A stretch of DNA of 64,000 nt, taken from positions 992,001 through 1,056,000 of the forward strand of contig OY723299.1 in NCBI GenBank assembly GCA_963210315.1, read 5' to 3'. The translations under genes were made by a program, and so were the position numbers. How positions within the stretch are numbered: position 1 is the first letter of the stretch; each line of letters starts with the position of its first letter. The notes below the pieces were generated by a model. It ran no database searches, had not been told where the DNA came from, and saw only the letters and a program-made list of their open reading frames with translations. Below are positions 1 through 11,914 of this stretch, in pieces. This DNA is from Rhynchopus euleeides (taxonomy: Eukaryota; Euglenozoa; Diplonemea; Diplonemida; Diplonemidae).

Positions 1-827
1 AGGTCTTCGATGTGTTCTGGCTTGTATATGTACCTCCCTGCCTGCGGCACAGGCACTGCCTTTGTCCCCCACACCAGCCACAGAGAGCGTATTGTACTCG
101 GTCCACGGTTGCTGATTCATTGTGATGCGTTGTATCCTCGAGTGAACGTCACACACTAGTGGCACCACCACCCGCCATCCGAGAGCTGTATTGACTTTGC
201 GCCCTTCCGTTGCATTCACCTCGCCACGCATATTGCACCGTTCAGTACCAGTGCTCTTGGGCCAGGCAAAGTAGACCGCAGCAACTACCAATTCTGGCAC
301 AATGGGTACCACGACAGCGCACTTCGTGTGTTCCCGGAATGTACAGCTCGTGTTGCAACAGTCGTTGTCAACACATCCCGGTTGTGGAGCACTGCTGCAC
401 AGGAATCACACGACCATCTGGACTTGTTCCGTACCTACAGGCAGCCTCCCGGTGCATGGTGGCAGGGAGGTACATATACAAGCCAGAACTCATCGAAGAC
501 CTGGCTAATGCCACCTACATAGCGCCTGACACCCACCGGATGACGTGGTTGGCAAGCAACATGCATTGCAACCCTCAGATGTGGTGTGTTGGGGCATTTT
601 CTTTTCCAACCTCCCACACAGTGGCACTGTCCGGTACCAAACGGTGGCACAAAATTTAGGTACCCCAATTCGGGCACCTGAGGTGCCCGGAATGGTGGAA
701 AAGTGGGGTTCGATGGGTTTCCGGACCGATCTGGGGGGGTTTGGAGGGTTTACGGGGGCTTTGGGGCCTCGGCGCCGGTTTTTTGAAAAATCGTGTTTGT
801 CCACGTAAAAGGGTGGCATTTGACCCC
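1..827. other. No supported gene
   Basis: Several short ORFs overlap on both strands, but none has a recognisable domain or a codon pattern that stands out. The last 100 bases run into a C tract that is the insertion target of the element at 836-1759. Confidence 0.5.
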
Positions 828-835
828 CCCTAGGG

Positions 836-1759
836 CAGTGAACCCAATAAACGACGTTTATTTCAGAAACCGTTTTGAAATAAACGTTAAACGTTTATAA
901 ACGCTAAACGTTTAGCGTTTATTTAGCGAAGCAGCTTGTGCCCACACCCCACCCACATAATCTGACCTCACACACTCCCACACGATTCTGGTGGCAGAAA
1001 GTGCCCAATATGCTCCGGAAACTCAATTCCGCCCACTCCCAGGGGGTGGTATGCCCCCGACGATGCCGTTTTTAGCAACCAAATTTTTTGGGACAGAACT
1101 TGTACCTGGGCTGCACACCACAGGACACATCAAGCAGAGCAAGCACACCTCAACCTGCCAGATGCACAGAAGAACTGTTGTCGTTGATTGTTCTGAAACA
1201 TAACAGCTTCTTGGTGCCCTCCAGAGGCCAAAAGGCAAGCCAATATGAGGTAATCGCGCCAGGAACAGTTGTGGGAGAAGTATGGTACAGTTCGTGTCCC
1301 ATTTGACGCTGTTCTTGGGAGCTTACGGCAGCTGGGTCTGTGGCACGGCGCATCCGTTGCCAGGGAGCGCGTCCTCGGGTGTGGTGCCTCACCTGTGAGC
1401 ATGTGGCACAGGGACGCCATACGAGAGTCTCTCAGATGCCTCCTCTGATGGGAGGCAGCTGACTGGAACAGGCACCTGGTACAGCAGGCACGGGTACAAG
1501 AAGTGGCCAGAAATAGCGCCGATGTTTTCGACCTTGCGCTTCGACATCTTGCTGTCCTCACCGCAGCGGTGACCCCCCGCCCTGGAATTTGGGGTGTGGT
1601 GTGCTGGCCATGATATATTATGATGTAAAGTGACTCAGTGGCAGAGCCTGCAGGAAACGTTTATTAAGCGTTTATCTGAACGTTTATTTCCGCTCAGAAT
1701 TCTGAGAAACGCTAAACGTTTATAAACGCTAAACGTTTTCAACGTTTATTTAATCACTG
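836..1759. mobile_element. hAT-like non-autonomous TIR element
   Basis: The ends are CAGTG...CACTG, and the inner ends are AT-rich and mutually inverted (CAATAAACG near the left end, CGTTTATTTAATCACTG at the right). The subterminal 100 bases at each side are built from the words AAACGTTTA and TAAACGCTAAACG. Both ends are flanked by the 8-bp sequence CCCTAGGG (828-835 and 1760-1767), read as a target-site duplication. An 8-bp duplication and CAG/CTG-type ends are typical of hAT elements. No transposase frame is recognisable within its 924 bp, so it is probably moved in trans. The target is a C-tract/G-tract junction. The palindromic duplication makes the exact end uncertain by a base or two. 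Confidence 0.75.
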
Positions 1760-2564
1760 CCCTAGGGGGGGGGGGGAGGGGGGGAGAGGTACCCACACTC
1801 CCAAAAAGGGCAATGCAATAGAAGTGGCAGGGCCACCATTTCCATTCTTCTTTCTTGTCTCGGGGAAGAGGGGGGAGGGAGGCTTGCCATCAGTGAATAG
1901 TTTTACACGGTGGACTCCCGCCCCCTGGAGCGGGGGGGTACCCACCCCCGCTTTAACTACCGCCCGAAAAGGCGTAGACTGACATGCGGGAGACCATCGT
2001 GTCAGACAACTCACCACACACCCCCTCCACTACACCCCCTCATGCGATGTGACTCCTTTTTGTCGTCACAACGCCGCGGGGGTGGTATAAACGTCACAGG
2101 GAGGGAGGGGCGGCAGCATTGACAGGATATGATTCTGCAGGCTAGAAGCCGAGGGGGGGGGGGGGGGAGGGGAGAGGTACCCACACTCCCAACCGCGCCA
2201 CACCACACACACACACACGTTACTCTTTTTAGATTAGCGCAGGACGCACCGAGCGAGCCCTAGTGCTGCCTTCACTGATTCACAGGGAAAGAAAACTTGT
2301 CCGCAAGATGGTGGTATGTCAGGCGTAAAGCAAAGCAACAAAAAATGCAGCAAAGAGAGCGGCTGCGTCACCCTTCATTCTATATGCAGGCAGGGTCGCG
2401 CAGAAGAGCTGGGGGGGGGGGTCGCAGAAGTCGAAGAAGTCGAAGAAGTCAAAGAAAAGGAAACCCAAGGGGTGAACCTCCCCATCCCTTCATTCGATAT
2501 GCAGGTAGTGTGAGAGCACTAGTGTTGTTTGGGGGCCTGTGTTGTTGCAAGATCTGGGGGGGGG

Positions 2565-2602
2565 GTTTGATCGTCGAGAGTGAATGGAAAGCAAGCCTCC
2601 TT
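2565..2602. repeat. Dispersed repeat, TTTGATCGTCGAG family
   Basis: A short unit starting GTTTGATCGTCGAGAGTGAA follows a G tract. Other copies lie near 3408, 7025, 15742, 18157, 18391 and 30411, always directly after a run of G. Its nature is unknown. Confidence 0.6.
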
Positions 2603-3407
2603 GGGCATCTGGGGGGGGGGGGGTGTGAAGCTGAAAAATTATGCAAAAAAAAGAGATCCGGCTTCGAAAGTTGAGACTGGGTGCGGAAATGCCCGGCTGA
2701 ACAGCCCTGAATGAGGTTTTCGCTGTGTGAGGATAACAGCTCCCCCCCCCCCTCCCCCCTCCCCACTGCAACTCTCACAGTGACCTCACAGGTGCGCAAA
2801 ACAAAGGGGAGGGAGGGGTGTCTGTTGTTGGCGAAGATACACTAATTGTGCACAGGGGGGGTGGGGGGATCGCATGGCTTGTGGACTATCACACAGACAC
2901 ACATGAAGTGTGAAGAAGCAGGTGGGGCGGGTGGGGAGGTGGAGACGCAGAGAGATAACCCACGTCGACCGCACACACACACACACCCTTCGCAGATGAG
3001 TGGGTGGGGGGGTGTGGGGGAGACTGGGGTCGATGTAAGGAGAACGTAGGTATGTAAGGCACAGAGAGTCCTCTGAGAGGGGAATCTCTCCCCTTCGGGA
3101 ACCCCAAATGGGGTCTCGCTGGGCAAATGTGGGCGTCCCGACAGGTCGTTCCGACAGAACACCATAACACCGGCTGCAGTCCGCCCCTTCCCCCCCCCCT
3201 CCCCCCTTGACCTCGGTGAGGGGAGGGGAGGGGTGCGTTTTTTTATATCATCAGCAACTCAGCAAACGCAGCACAAAATTTATCTGTTTCGTGCGGTGGT
3301 TTGAGGGGGGGGGGGGGCAGGAGGAGATAATCGACAGTTTGCCTTCCCATTTGCCCTCCCCCCCCCTCCCCCTTGCCAAATCGACAACGCGGAGGCGGGG
3401 AGAGGGG

Positions 3408-3424
3408 GGTTTGATCGTCGAGCT
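3408..3424. repeat. Dispersed repeat, TTTGATCGTCGAG family (short copy)
   Basis: GGTTTGATCGTCGAG matches the unit at 2565 and then diverges. It also lies at the end of a G-rich tract. Confidence 0.5.
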
Positions 3425-4538
3425 GTGCAGAAGCCTGTCAACTCCGGCTGCGAATGCATGTCAGAAAACCGAAGGCTGCCGACGGTTCCTGAACACGCTA
3501 TGTCGCTTCGAACAGCAACACCCCTTGGGGGGTGAACGGAAAGGGGGTACGCCACTCCTACACCACCACCAAAACACTCACCCATGAGCATGAAGGCTGC
3601 CCGCTTCGCAGAGGAGGGGGGGTAGTGAAATCGAATTTGAAGGGAGCACAAGAATGATCACCCTTCACTCGTTATGCAGGTTGTGTCTGAAATCCAGTGT
3701 TTTTTCCGGCCTGTGTTGTGTTGTTGTACTGTGTGGGCAATTAGGCTGTGATGGTATGCAAAAACGTTCTTTGGTTCTCATGATCAAACGTCAAGGCACT
3801 CATCTGTGGAAATGTGCGTAACTGGTGTCATCATTGTAGTCAGGTTCATGTAGCCTATGTGACCGCAGTGATGTCTTCAGTCATTCCATTTGCATGTCAG
3901 CTTGTTCGTTAAAAGAGGAACGTTCATAGGAACGTTCAGGGGGGGGGGCGCAAAAAAAATTGCTTATGGTAGCAGTTTCGGCTGCCAACCCACGACCGTA
4001 CCATAAGGACGCGGAACACATGCCGGGGCAGCCCGGTACGAGGTGTACCTTTCATCAGGTGGGTATCGGCAAGATGCACAGCGTCAGGGGTGGGGACAGA
4101 TAGAGGGCAAAAGATGAAAGGGGCGGTGGGGTAGGGGGGTGGATTTTAGAGAAAAAGAAAAAAGAAAAGTGATGATTAAAAGGAGGAGAGAAAGCAGTAA
4201 AGAAAAGAATAAAAAAAGAAAAAGGTGTGGATCGGAGCACGACTCCACGGGCCACGGGAAGCATATGAAATGCCTCCCGGATCGGACATTGCGTCTAGGA
4301 GTGCGGCAGGGGAGACGGTGTCCAGGGGGGGGGGGGGGTTTTTGGGCGTATGGTGACTAAGTGCATGGCCAAAGTATAATCTTTGGGGGCACAGAAGCAC
4401 GCCATTACGCCGTCAGCTATGCATGGCAGGGTCGCTGGTTCCCTGAGGATCGTGTTAATCCCGCATACCGGAAGGAAAAAAGGGGTTGGGGGCATGATAC
4501 AACGTGAGTTTATGAAAGGTATAACTACCGTCTGGTGG

Positions 4539-5915
4539 CTAGTTGTAATCGGACTCGGGTTCCGATTGATCCGTCGACATGTTGTCCGTCTGTCTGGATC
4601 TTTTGTGTGGTGCGGGGTTATCATCTTCTTCTGTAGATGTATCATCCGGCATCTCCGTATCGGGCAGGGCTGGTCCATGAGTCCGTACATGCATTTTCAG
4701 AGACCAGAGGTTTTTGAAGGGCACGCATAAACTGTTTGTAGTAGCCCCGCAAATATGGCATACGAAACGGTGTTTGTCGGCGCTTGTAGACAACACAGGG
4801 ACTGGTATCTGTGAAAGGTGTAGGGGTGCCGTATTGTCGAGGGATTCAGCCAAGCCCGGGGTTTGCATTGAGATGCCAAGACGTGATTTTCTTCTACGAC
4901 ACGTTGCTTGGTGGACGAGCACGCCGTGCTCCGAAGTAAAGGGCTTACCCTTTTGTGTGACAGTGGTTCCACATTTGGAGCAAGCATAGGGGGTGGCTTT
5001 TTCAGCAGTTCCATTAGTGGGAGGTGGGGGGTTGGTGTCGTTGTGGTTGATGTGGTTGGCATGACTAGTCGTGTCTGTGTGTTGAACCACGGTGGCATGC
5101 TCGGAACTGGCACGCGACGTTTGTTTGGGCGTGGCATTTTGGAACGTATCGTATAGATCATCTGCCCCGCCAGAAGTGGTGTTCGTGGGGGCAAGAGTTG
5201 AAGATATGTTCGTCGTAGGGGATGTGGTGGCTTGCACAAAAGGGGGTGAGTTTGGCTCTGTTGGAGACCCTGGTGTCTGGATCTCTTTCTGTTGTTGTTG
5301 TGTGGTGAGGTAGTCAGACACAGAAACCACGTTTTGTGCTGGAGAGAGGTGTGTATTTATTTTTGGATGTGTGGGCGGTGGGGATGTTTCACGAACCAAA
5401 GTTGCGCTTGTGGTGTCGGTAGTCTTCCGCCGGTAGAGAAAAAGGAAGCCATGTTCTCGGATATCCTCCGAGTCCTTGAGGGTCACTGAGTTGTTGTCCA
5501 GATCCCAAATGCCTGCAGCCGTGAAGAGTTGAGAGTACACATGGTTTCTTGTGGGATCTTCGGCAGCTTGCGGGACAATTTGGAAGATCAACTCGTATGT
5601 GATGGCCTTCCACAGAGGAGGGGGGGGGGGCAAGGCTGGACAAATGCTGCATTTTAAAAATAAAAAACATAAAATAAAATAAAGTGCAATAAAATGCAGT
5701 AAAGTGCAGTAAAATGCAGTAAAGTGCAATAAAGTGCAGGAGAGCGTGTTGTAGGGGTGGCTCGGCGTGACGGTGGGCAGGATGCTGACCTGCCGTGCCA
5801 GGGGACCCTGATCCGCCCACTCTGGCCAACACAAGGCCACCAAGGCAGTGCCCCCGCCAGGCCCGCCCTGCTGCTGTTCGGCATGCTTGATGCTGCTTCC
5901 GAGTGCCGGGGCCAA
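4539..5915 (-). CDS. Protein with two C2H2-type zinc fingers
   Basis: A 458-codon frame. The first ~110 residues include translation of a TAAAGTGCAG minisatellite (5655-5745), giving repeated LLHF/FYCTLL peptides, so the true start is probably further in and may follow an intron. Downstream there is a plausible globular stretch (ITYELIFQIVPQAAEDPT and following), a Ser/Thr/Pro/Gln-rich linker, then two Cys-x2-Cys fingers: YACSKCG...HQATC (C2HC) and FVCHICG...MHVRTH (C2H2). The acidic, Ser-rich tail contains a short basic motif (HKRSRQ) that could be a nuclear signal. Such finger pairs occur in transcription factors and at the N-terminus of some retrotransposon ORFs; no RT is adjacent, so neither reading is favoured. 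The frame is moderately secure, the function is not. Confidence 0.5.
   Translation of the reverse strand: MAPALGSSIKHAEQQQGGPGGGTALVALCWPEWADQGPLARQVSILPTVTPSHPYNTLSCTLLHFTAFYCTLLHFIALYFILCFLFLKCSICPALPPPPPLWKAITYELIFQIVPQAAEDPTRNHVYSQLFTAAGIWDLDNNSVTLKDSEDIREHGFLFLYRRKTTDTTSATLVRETSPPPTHPKINTHLSPAQNVVSVSDYLTTQQQQKEIQTPGSPTEPNSPPFVQATTSPTTNISSTLAPTNTTSGGADDLYDTFQNATPKQTSRASSEHATVVQHTDTTSHANHINHNDTNPPPPTNGTAEKATPYACSKCGTTVTQKGKPFTSEHGVLVHQATCRRRKSRLGISMQTPGLAESLDNTAPLHLSQIPVPVLSTSADKHRFVCHICGATTNSLCVPFKNLWSLKMHVRTHGPALPDTEMPDDTSTEEDDNPAPHKRSRQTDNMSTDQSEPESDYN
5655..5745. repeat. TAAAGTGCAG/TAAAATGCAG minisatellite
   Basis: Tandem 10-bp units AATAAAGTGC/AGTAAAATGC are seen. A second array of the same unit lies at 6415-6477. 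They bracket about 0.7 kb of ordinary-composition DNA. Confidence 0.75.
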
Positions 5916-6414
5916 TCAGGCAGCAGGCGCACCCCAGCACCGCAGGCGCAGCAGGGCGGACCAGCACGGCGGTGTGCGGTGGGCAGTCCACCTTCCTCGG
6001 ACGTTGTACAGCTGAGCTCTGGCGTACGGGTTCTTCACCATCCCGTTCGGGGAGGCTGGACATCAGAGCGGACTGAAAGCACTCAAAGCAGGACTGAAGC
6101 CAGGCGGAGGCCGCACCGATCAGGTCCTGCGAACCCACCGACCCAACATAGGCAGGGCACATCCATCCCGGCCTGCATTCTCTGCCGGAGCCTTGGTGCG
6201 TCCCTGTGACCTTCAGGAGAACCTCCGTGCAGGAGCGGTACTTTTTGCCATCTTCTGCGGGTTTGCGGCTGTCCGCAAACTTGCAGACGTGGCTGCACCT
6301 CTGTAAAGTGGGTGTGACTCCAGCATTTGGCCTGTCCATAGTGGTCCTCCCAGCTGTACGTATGCGAAGCCCAAGGCACCACTAAGGACCATGCACTTTA
6401 TCCAAAAATCCGGA

Positions 6415-6477
6415 AAATAAAATACAATAAAATGCAGTAAAATGCAGTAAAATAAAGTGCAGTAAAGTGCAGTAAAA
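6415..6477. repeat. TAAAATGCAG minisatellite, second array
   Basis: Same unit and orientation as the array at 5655-5745 (AATAAAATGCAGTAAAATGC). Both arrays are directly oriented. Confidence 0.7.
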
Positions 6478-7338
6478 ATTTGCTGCCAGCCTTGGGGGGG
6501 GGGACCACCCCAGTGCCAGGCCCAGCCCAGCACACACTGACCTATGGGGCCTTCGCTCAGAAGTGTAGAGAAGGGAGCCGCCCCACAAACAGGGGTGACA
6601 AACTGGCACAGTTTGGCACAGAGCGAATTCTCTCCCCCCCACCCCCACCCCCCCCTGTATCCTTCAACGGAAGGCGAAGGCTTGTGTTCAACGGGTGGGG
6701 GATGGGGGATGTAATCGGCAATACATGGCTTGTTGAACAACAACAAAAAATGTGTGAGTAGCACGCATCCATACGCACACACGTTAGCCTGCTTTGTATA
6801 GTGCAGGGCGTACCGAGCGATTTGTGATCGCCACTTCGACGGGACATATCACAGGAAGGGCCATACGGCGCGGGGGGGGGGGGGGGGGGCACACACAACA
6901 CGAAACTTCGTGGGGTGTGCCAGCGAAGAACTTAACAGGGCATATCCGATATCCACCTCCCACCCCTCCCCGGAAGAGCCCCTCCAGCCGTGCACACTGG
7001 AAAGGGGCAGAGAAGGGGGGGGTGAGGGGATTTGATTGTCGAGAGTGAAAGCAACGGCAAGTCTCCCAGCACCTTGGGCAATAATCATGTGGAGGGGGGG
7101 GGTAAGGGGTGGTGGCAATAAAGCCGGCGAATTCACGATCGCGGGTGGGGGGGAGATGGGGCCTGACGGTGCAGGGGGGGGGGGTGCCTATCCTCCTTGA
7201 GGGCACCGGAGGGGGGGGGGGGGCCTGCCCTGCAAGCCCTCCTCCCACCCCCTACCCCTCCGCTCCCACCCTTCCTCCTCCCCCCCGCCTCTGCAGGCCC
7301 GCCTTCTTCTTCTTCTTCTCCGATCCCCCACCCCCCCC
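6478..7338. other. G-tract-rich intergenic DNA
   Basis: Long G runs and one degenerate copy of the dispersed repeat (near 7025-7075, TTTGATTGTCGAGAGTG). No supported gene is seen. Confidence 0.45.
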
Positions 7339-7340
7339 TA

Positions 7341-7960
7341 CTGGGGGGGGCTAAATAGAAGACCCCCCCCCTTGTAATAGGCGTATAAACGCTTTTTTTG
7401 GGGGGTTTTCAAAACCCAAAATTTTGGGCAATTTTTGCAGTGGGTGGCCAAATACAAGGGGGTGGCCGAATACAAGGGGGGGGGTCTTGTATTCGGCGGT
7501 CCGTGATTTTCCCCAATTTTGGCGAATTTTGCTCCAGGTGACCTCGTGGAATCGCGATCTTCGCCTTCCATTGCACTCTTCGGAATCCGTGCGGATCGTG
7601 GTGGGGTCATTTTGTGGGTGGTGGTGTCAAGTTTCACCCATGAAATGTGGGTCTGGTTTGGCTCCTGATAATGGGAGGATATTCCCAGGAGTCAGCCACC
7701 TGCAGGGACCCCCACACTGGTGTCCAAAACCCTGTTCTTTTGAATGTTTGGATTCCGTGCGGATCGCAGTGGGGTCATTTTGACCATGGGGTGCCTGTTA
7801 GGACTGAAAAAACAGGCTGAAAATTTGAAAATTGGCCAAAATTCACGGACCGCCGAATACAAGACCCCCCCCCTTGTATTCGGCCTAAAATTTTCTGGAT
7901 TTCGAATTTCCAGACCCCCCCCTTCTATTCGGCCACCCCCTTCTATTTAGCCCCCCCCAG
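7341..7960. mobile_element. TIR element with CTGGGGGGGG ends and TA target site
   Basis: The left end CTGGGGGGGGCTAAATAGAA is repeated inverted at 7940-7960. A TA dinucleotide flanks each side (7339-7340, 7961-7962), and outside it C8 and G8 tracts extend the symmetry. Inside, the motif CTTGTATTCGGC and its complement recur (near 7455, 7470, 7491, 7850 and 7868), and a longer inner inverted pair starts with TTGTATTCGGCGGTCCGTGA. No coding capacity is seen. The TA flanks would suit a mariner-like or similar superfamily, but the symmetric C/G tracts leave the true end open. A related G-tract/CTAAATAGAG end occurs at 19491-19517. Confidence 0.6.
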
Positions 7961-7962
7961 TA

Positions 7963-9145
7963 GGGGGGGGTCACTGGGGGGGACAAACCCCAAAATTCCA
8001 CTTTCCCTCGGAGGTCATTTTTGGGCCAAAAAAATATGAATACCCGGTCCAGAATATGTCGGAACCCGGAAATACCCCCACTACAACATGATCTGTGGCC
8101 TTGTTACCCTCTCAGACCCCATCCTAATTTTCCATACCACAACTTGTACCGAGCCCACCCCCGGTGGGCAAGGTCTCATCGTGATCAACATGCAATGGGC
8201 CAAGAAAAGCTCTGTTCCACCCTTCAAAGCTGCCGAGAGGTTCCTGTGGAGTCTATCGGAACAGCGGTGCAAGCCCTGCTGTGAGATAGCGGTGCTGCAG
8301 GTCGCAGATATCGCACAAGAAGGTACCTACCGGTTGTTGTACCGGAAGCACACCATGGTGAAGGTGCAGCACAGGTTGCACGGTTGCCCCTGTACGAACA
8401 TATACTCCACTGCAGCGCTCGCACCCTAGTGCTGACGTGAGCCGAGGTCGGTGTGGATCGAATTCAAACAGGTGTGGTGCACGACTGGCTGGAGGGTCTC
8501 CTCTCGTCAATGACAGTACAGCTGATCAGCCGCTTTCAGTGTACAGCCTCAACGGTGACTGCACTCGCACAGGTCACCGCAAGCGGAATAGTGAATATTG
8601 AGGTGGGGAAATCCCCCTGTACCCTCGGCAGAGGATGTGCGCACATTTGCGAAGCGACCGCGTCCCCAGACAACTGCCCAGGAAGCGTTCCGGGAGATAC
8701 TTGGCCCACAAACAGGGCGAGATCCGCAGCTTCCTGGGAAGGAAACGGGGTGCTGAATTGATGGATCGCGCCGAGGAGAGCGGGCTCCACCAGGATGAAT
8801 TCACCATACTTGAGCTCCAGGAGAACCTCCTGGACGATATGTATGCGGAACTTGATACAATGCCTCTTCCCAGTGGTTGTAGTCAAAAAATGACGAAGCC
8901 ACGCTACTACCCCGAGGTACAAGTTCTGGTAGGAAAATAAAAAATGGGCGAAAAATGCCTTCCCGGGTGTCAAAAATCACCGAAATGGGCCTAAAACCTG
9001 TTTTCCACCACATATCGGCCAACAGATACCCAAAAATAGGCTCTCCGGGGGTCGGAATGGGGGTGTCGGAAAAATTGCTGTTTGTCTACCACTTTTCCTT
9101 AGCAGTGACCCCCCCCTACCACCCCCCCCCCCTGTCCTCCCCCGT
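7963..9145. other. No supported gene
   Basis: ORFs on both strands here (for example 8453-8761 + and 8536-8973 -) have no recognisable domain. Their positions upstream and downstream of repeats give no coding support. Confidence 0.4.
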
Positions 9146-10504
9146 TCAACACAGTGATTTGTCGCCGACAGAGCTGTCTCCAGTTTCTTGCCGGTCGAGA
9201 TCATCGCGAGGGGAGACGGCAGAGGGCGAAGCACCGTCGCCGATGCTCCCGCAGTGTAGGTTGGGCAGTGCAGGGCGCAACGCGGCCTGCACGCTGTGTG
9301 GGTGGTGCTGCAGCCCGCCGCATGCTCCTTGTGTGGTGGGTTGGAGCTCCGATGCCTCTCCAGCGCAGTGGCAGCACGCCTCGTCCCTCCCTGAGTGCCC
9401 GCATGCCCCGGCAGGTTTGTACCGGATGGAGCGTTGGAAAATGTGGTGCGCAACACACTCCAGCAGTGTGGGTATCATCCGCACGCTCGACACGTCGTTG
9501 TAATACTCCAAATTACACCCCCCAAACACCACGAGAGTGCCACCAGGCCCCAGCACCATGGCATGCCCGAGGCGCTTCGGGGGGACAGACCCAGATGTGA
9601 CTATTGCCTCAAACTCCTCCGTGCGGGTGTCGAATTGGTGCAAAACTGTCTCCGCAACGCTGACCGCGTCGAAGGCACCTCCCCACACGATGAATGCGGT
9701 GGGGGACACCGCCAGCATCGAGAAGAAGGACCGGCGGGGCACATCCGAGCTGTAATGGATCTGGCGCCACACCCGCCCCTTCAGGTCACAGGCATAGAGG
9801 TCGTTGAGCTGCTTGCCGGTGCCGCAGGAGCGCCTCTCCGCGTCGAAACCACCGAAGACATACATCGTGTCCCCCATCACAACACTGCTGTGGCCGAGGC
9901 GGTCTGACGGTGCGGTTCCAGAGCAGGTGATCTCCTGCCACCTGTTGGTTGGGAGGTCGTACGACCAGAGGTCTCTGAGGCACCACTCCTGGCGGTGCAT
10001 GTTGTCCCCCCCGAACACAAGCATCGTGTCGTTCCACAGCACCGCGGAGTGCGCAGCCCTTTCAACAGGGATAGGCCCGACCTGAGCGGTGCGGGTCCAA
10101 GACTCTGTTTCCAGGTCGAAGACATGAATGTCGTTGGCACGGCGCCTCTCCATGCGCCCCCCAAAGACAACCATCTTCCCTCTCCAGAGCACCGCGCTGT
10201 GGGACCTGCGGGCCGAAGGCCCGTTCTCCAAAGCAGAGGTGTCCTTCTGTATGCAGCGCCACCGCCGCGTCACCATGTTGTATGAATGCAGGTCGGAGTA
10301 GAATTGCTTGTGATGCCCCCCGGCAAACACGAGGAGCTCGTCCTCATGTGTCACGCAGCTGAACTTTGTCCTCGGCGCAGGCTTCGGGGTCGGCGGAGCG
10401 GGCGGGCTGCCCCACTGCAGGGCTGAAGAGCATGGCGCTGGCGGTGCATCCTTCACCCACCGAGGAGGGGGGCGGCAGGTGCCGGGAGTGCTCGTCATGT
10501 CCAC
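9146..10504 (-). CDS. Kelch-repeat protein
   Basis: A 452-codon frame with about six kelch motifs from residue ~50 to ~340. Each has a hydrophobic strand leading to a Gly pair (LLVFAGG, MVVFGG, MLVFGG, MYVFGG, FIVWGG, LVVFGG) followed ~15-20 residues later by a Tyr/Phe-aspartate and a Trp (YDLPTNRW, FDLETESW). Six or seven such blades form a beta-propeller used for protein-protein contact, often in the cytoplasm or as an E3-ligase adaptor. The N-terminal 45 residues are Pro-rich. After the last blade the sequence changes to a Cys/His/Ala-rich tail with low-complexity codons, so an intron or a different 3' exon is possible after about residue 350. No second domain (BTB, F-box) is recognised. 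It stands alone between G-rich spacers. Confidence 0.8.
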   Translation of the reverse strand: MDMTSTPGTCRPPPRWVKDAPPAPCSSALQWGSPPAPPTPKPAPRTKFSCVTHEDELLVFAGGHHKQFYSDLHSYNMVTRRWRCIQKDTSALENGPSARRSHSAVLWRGKMVVFGGRMERRRANDIHVFDLETESWTRTAQVGPIPVERAAHSAVLWNDTMLVFGGDNMHRQEWCLRDLWSYDLPTNRWQEITCSGTAPSDRLGHSSVVMGDTMYVFGGFDAERRSCGTGKQLNDLYACDLKGRVWRQIHYSSDVPRRSFFSMLAVSPTAFIVWGGAFDAVSVAETVLHQFDTRTEEFEAIVTSGSVPPKRLGHAMVLGPGGTLVVFGGCNLEYYNDVSSVRMIPTLLECVAHHIFQRSIRYKPAGACGHSGRDEACCHCAGEASELQPTTQGACGGLQHHPHSVQAALRPALPNLHCGSIGDGASPSAVSPRDDLDRQETGDSSVGDKSLC

Positions 10505-10569
10505 GGTGGGTCAGGGAGGGAGAGGGGTGCGGAGGGTGTGTTTGTAAAGAAGACACCGTCTAGGGCAAG

Positions 10570-11233
10570 GTGTGGAAGAGGAGCCCGACTGACTGCGACG
10601 GAAAACCCTCCCTGCCTATCTCAGGTGTGACTGCCCACGCATGCACGTGGCGCGGGTGGGGGGCTTGGAGGGGGAGATCAGGGATCTGTGTGAAGTTTCG
10701 CTGCCCACTCACAGAACTCTCGGCACGGGACAGAGGTCACTGGATCCAGATAGAATGCGCTGCGGAATCAGCGGCTGTAGGTGCACAAAAAACAGGATGA
10801 GAAGACGGAATACCAGGTGCCGCACGCTAACAAGAAGCTGGGAACTCACCTGTCAGGTGCGACAAGGCAATGTGACGTCGCAAGGATCAAAAGGCAATAA
10901 GTGTGGTGCGGGGGGCTGAAGGCGGGGTGAGGTATTGAGAGCTGCTGCTCGTGTATGTGTAGGCAAGCCCACCCTCTGCTTGTGGGAGGTAGGGTGGGGC
11001 ATGGGTGGGTGGGTGGGAGTCAGAGGGGGAGGGGGCTCAACACTCAACAGGAGGAGGTGGCGCAGGGCCATCTCAGGCAGGACGGTGTGTGCGGAGCAGC
11101 ACATCACAAAAGACGACACGGGACACGGTGCACGTCTCGCACTCCATGTGACGCAAGGGCGACGAAGGCGCCTGTGCGTCTAAGGCATAGGATATGCTCT
11201 GAACAGCAGCGCCGCAGCGGTGCACCTCGCTGT
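10570..11233. other. No supported gene
   Basis: The short frames on both strands show no recognisable domain. The sequence is moderately G-rich. Confidence 0.4.
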
Positions 11234-11325
11234 GTAGGGTGTCAGTCTCGTCTTCTATATGTGTGTAATCAGGCAGCGTGGTGCTGTCATACGCAAATTG
11301 CCAAATCATATAGTTTGTCATCATG
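11234..11325 (-). repeat. 92-bp direct repeat, copy 1
   Basis: Identical by eye over 92 bases to 13065-13156, in the same orientation. On the minus strand both copies read openly as a peptide beginning MMTNYMIWQFAYDSTTLPDY. The pair brackets the DUF4116 gene. Confidence 0.85.
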
Positions 11326-11914
11326 TTCACAGGACGAACGGGGAGGCGTCCACAACACAAACCTGACAGGTGTGTCGCAACCAGCAACAAGGTTGGTGCT
11401 GCACGCAGCCAACCCACAGAAACACGTAACGACCTGCGGTTGGCAAAGGGAGATGGGGAGTGGGCTCCTGGTATTCCGTGTCGTACTGGCAAAGGGATGG
11501 GGGTGCGGTGGGGCTGCTCGCTTCTTCACACCCGATGCGGGTTGACTGTCCTCTCTGACTTCCTCACGGTGCCATCTGGCGGTTCCAGAGCCCGAGGAAC
11601 ACCGCACAGAGCTGCGGATCACGGCAAGCCGCAGGGGTGCCCTGCACTGCAGCAACCCACTGCCCGCCTGCCCCAGCTGGCACACCCAGGGTGCAGGTGA
11701 GCTGGGTCAGGCTGGGTGAGGCCGCTCCAGACAGGGGTTGGCGGCCCACCCGTAGCACTCCTTCTGCATATCACGACATCCCCACCGCCTGCTGTGAAGA
11801 ACCCCCCTGTGAGGGTGAGGACATCCCCGGGCTGCACGCCGTCGCAGCAGCCCCGCCTGGGTCAACCCCTGTGAGGGCAGGCACGGCAGAGAACCTTCAG
11901 GTGGTGAACGCACA

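Larger units (their letters stand above)
1768..4538. other. G/C-tract-rich intergenic DNA
   Basis: Long pure-G and pure-C runs, CA/TG runs (near 2205 and 2975) and copies of a dispersed repeat are present. No ORF has recognisable protein features; the frames rich in P and G are translations of the homopolymers. Confidence 0.5.
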
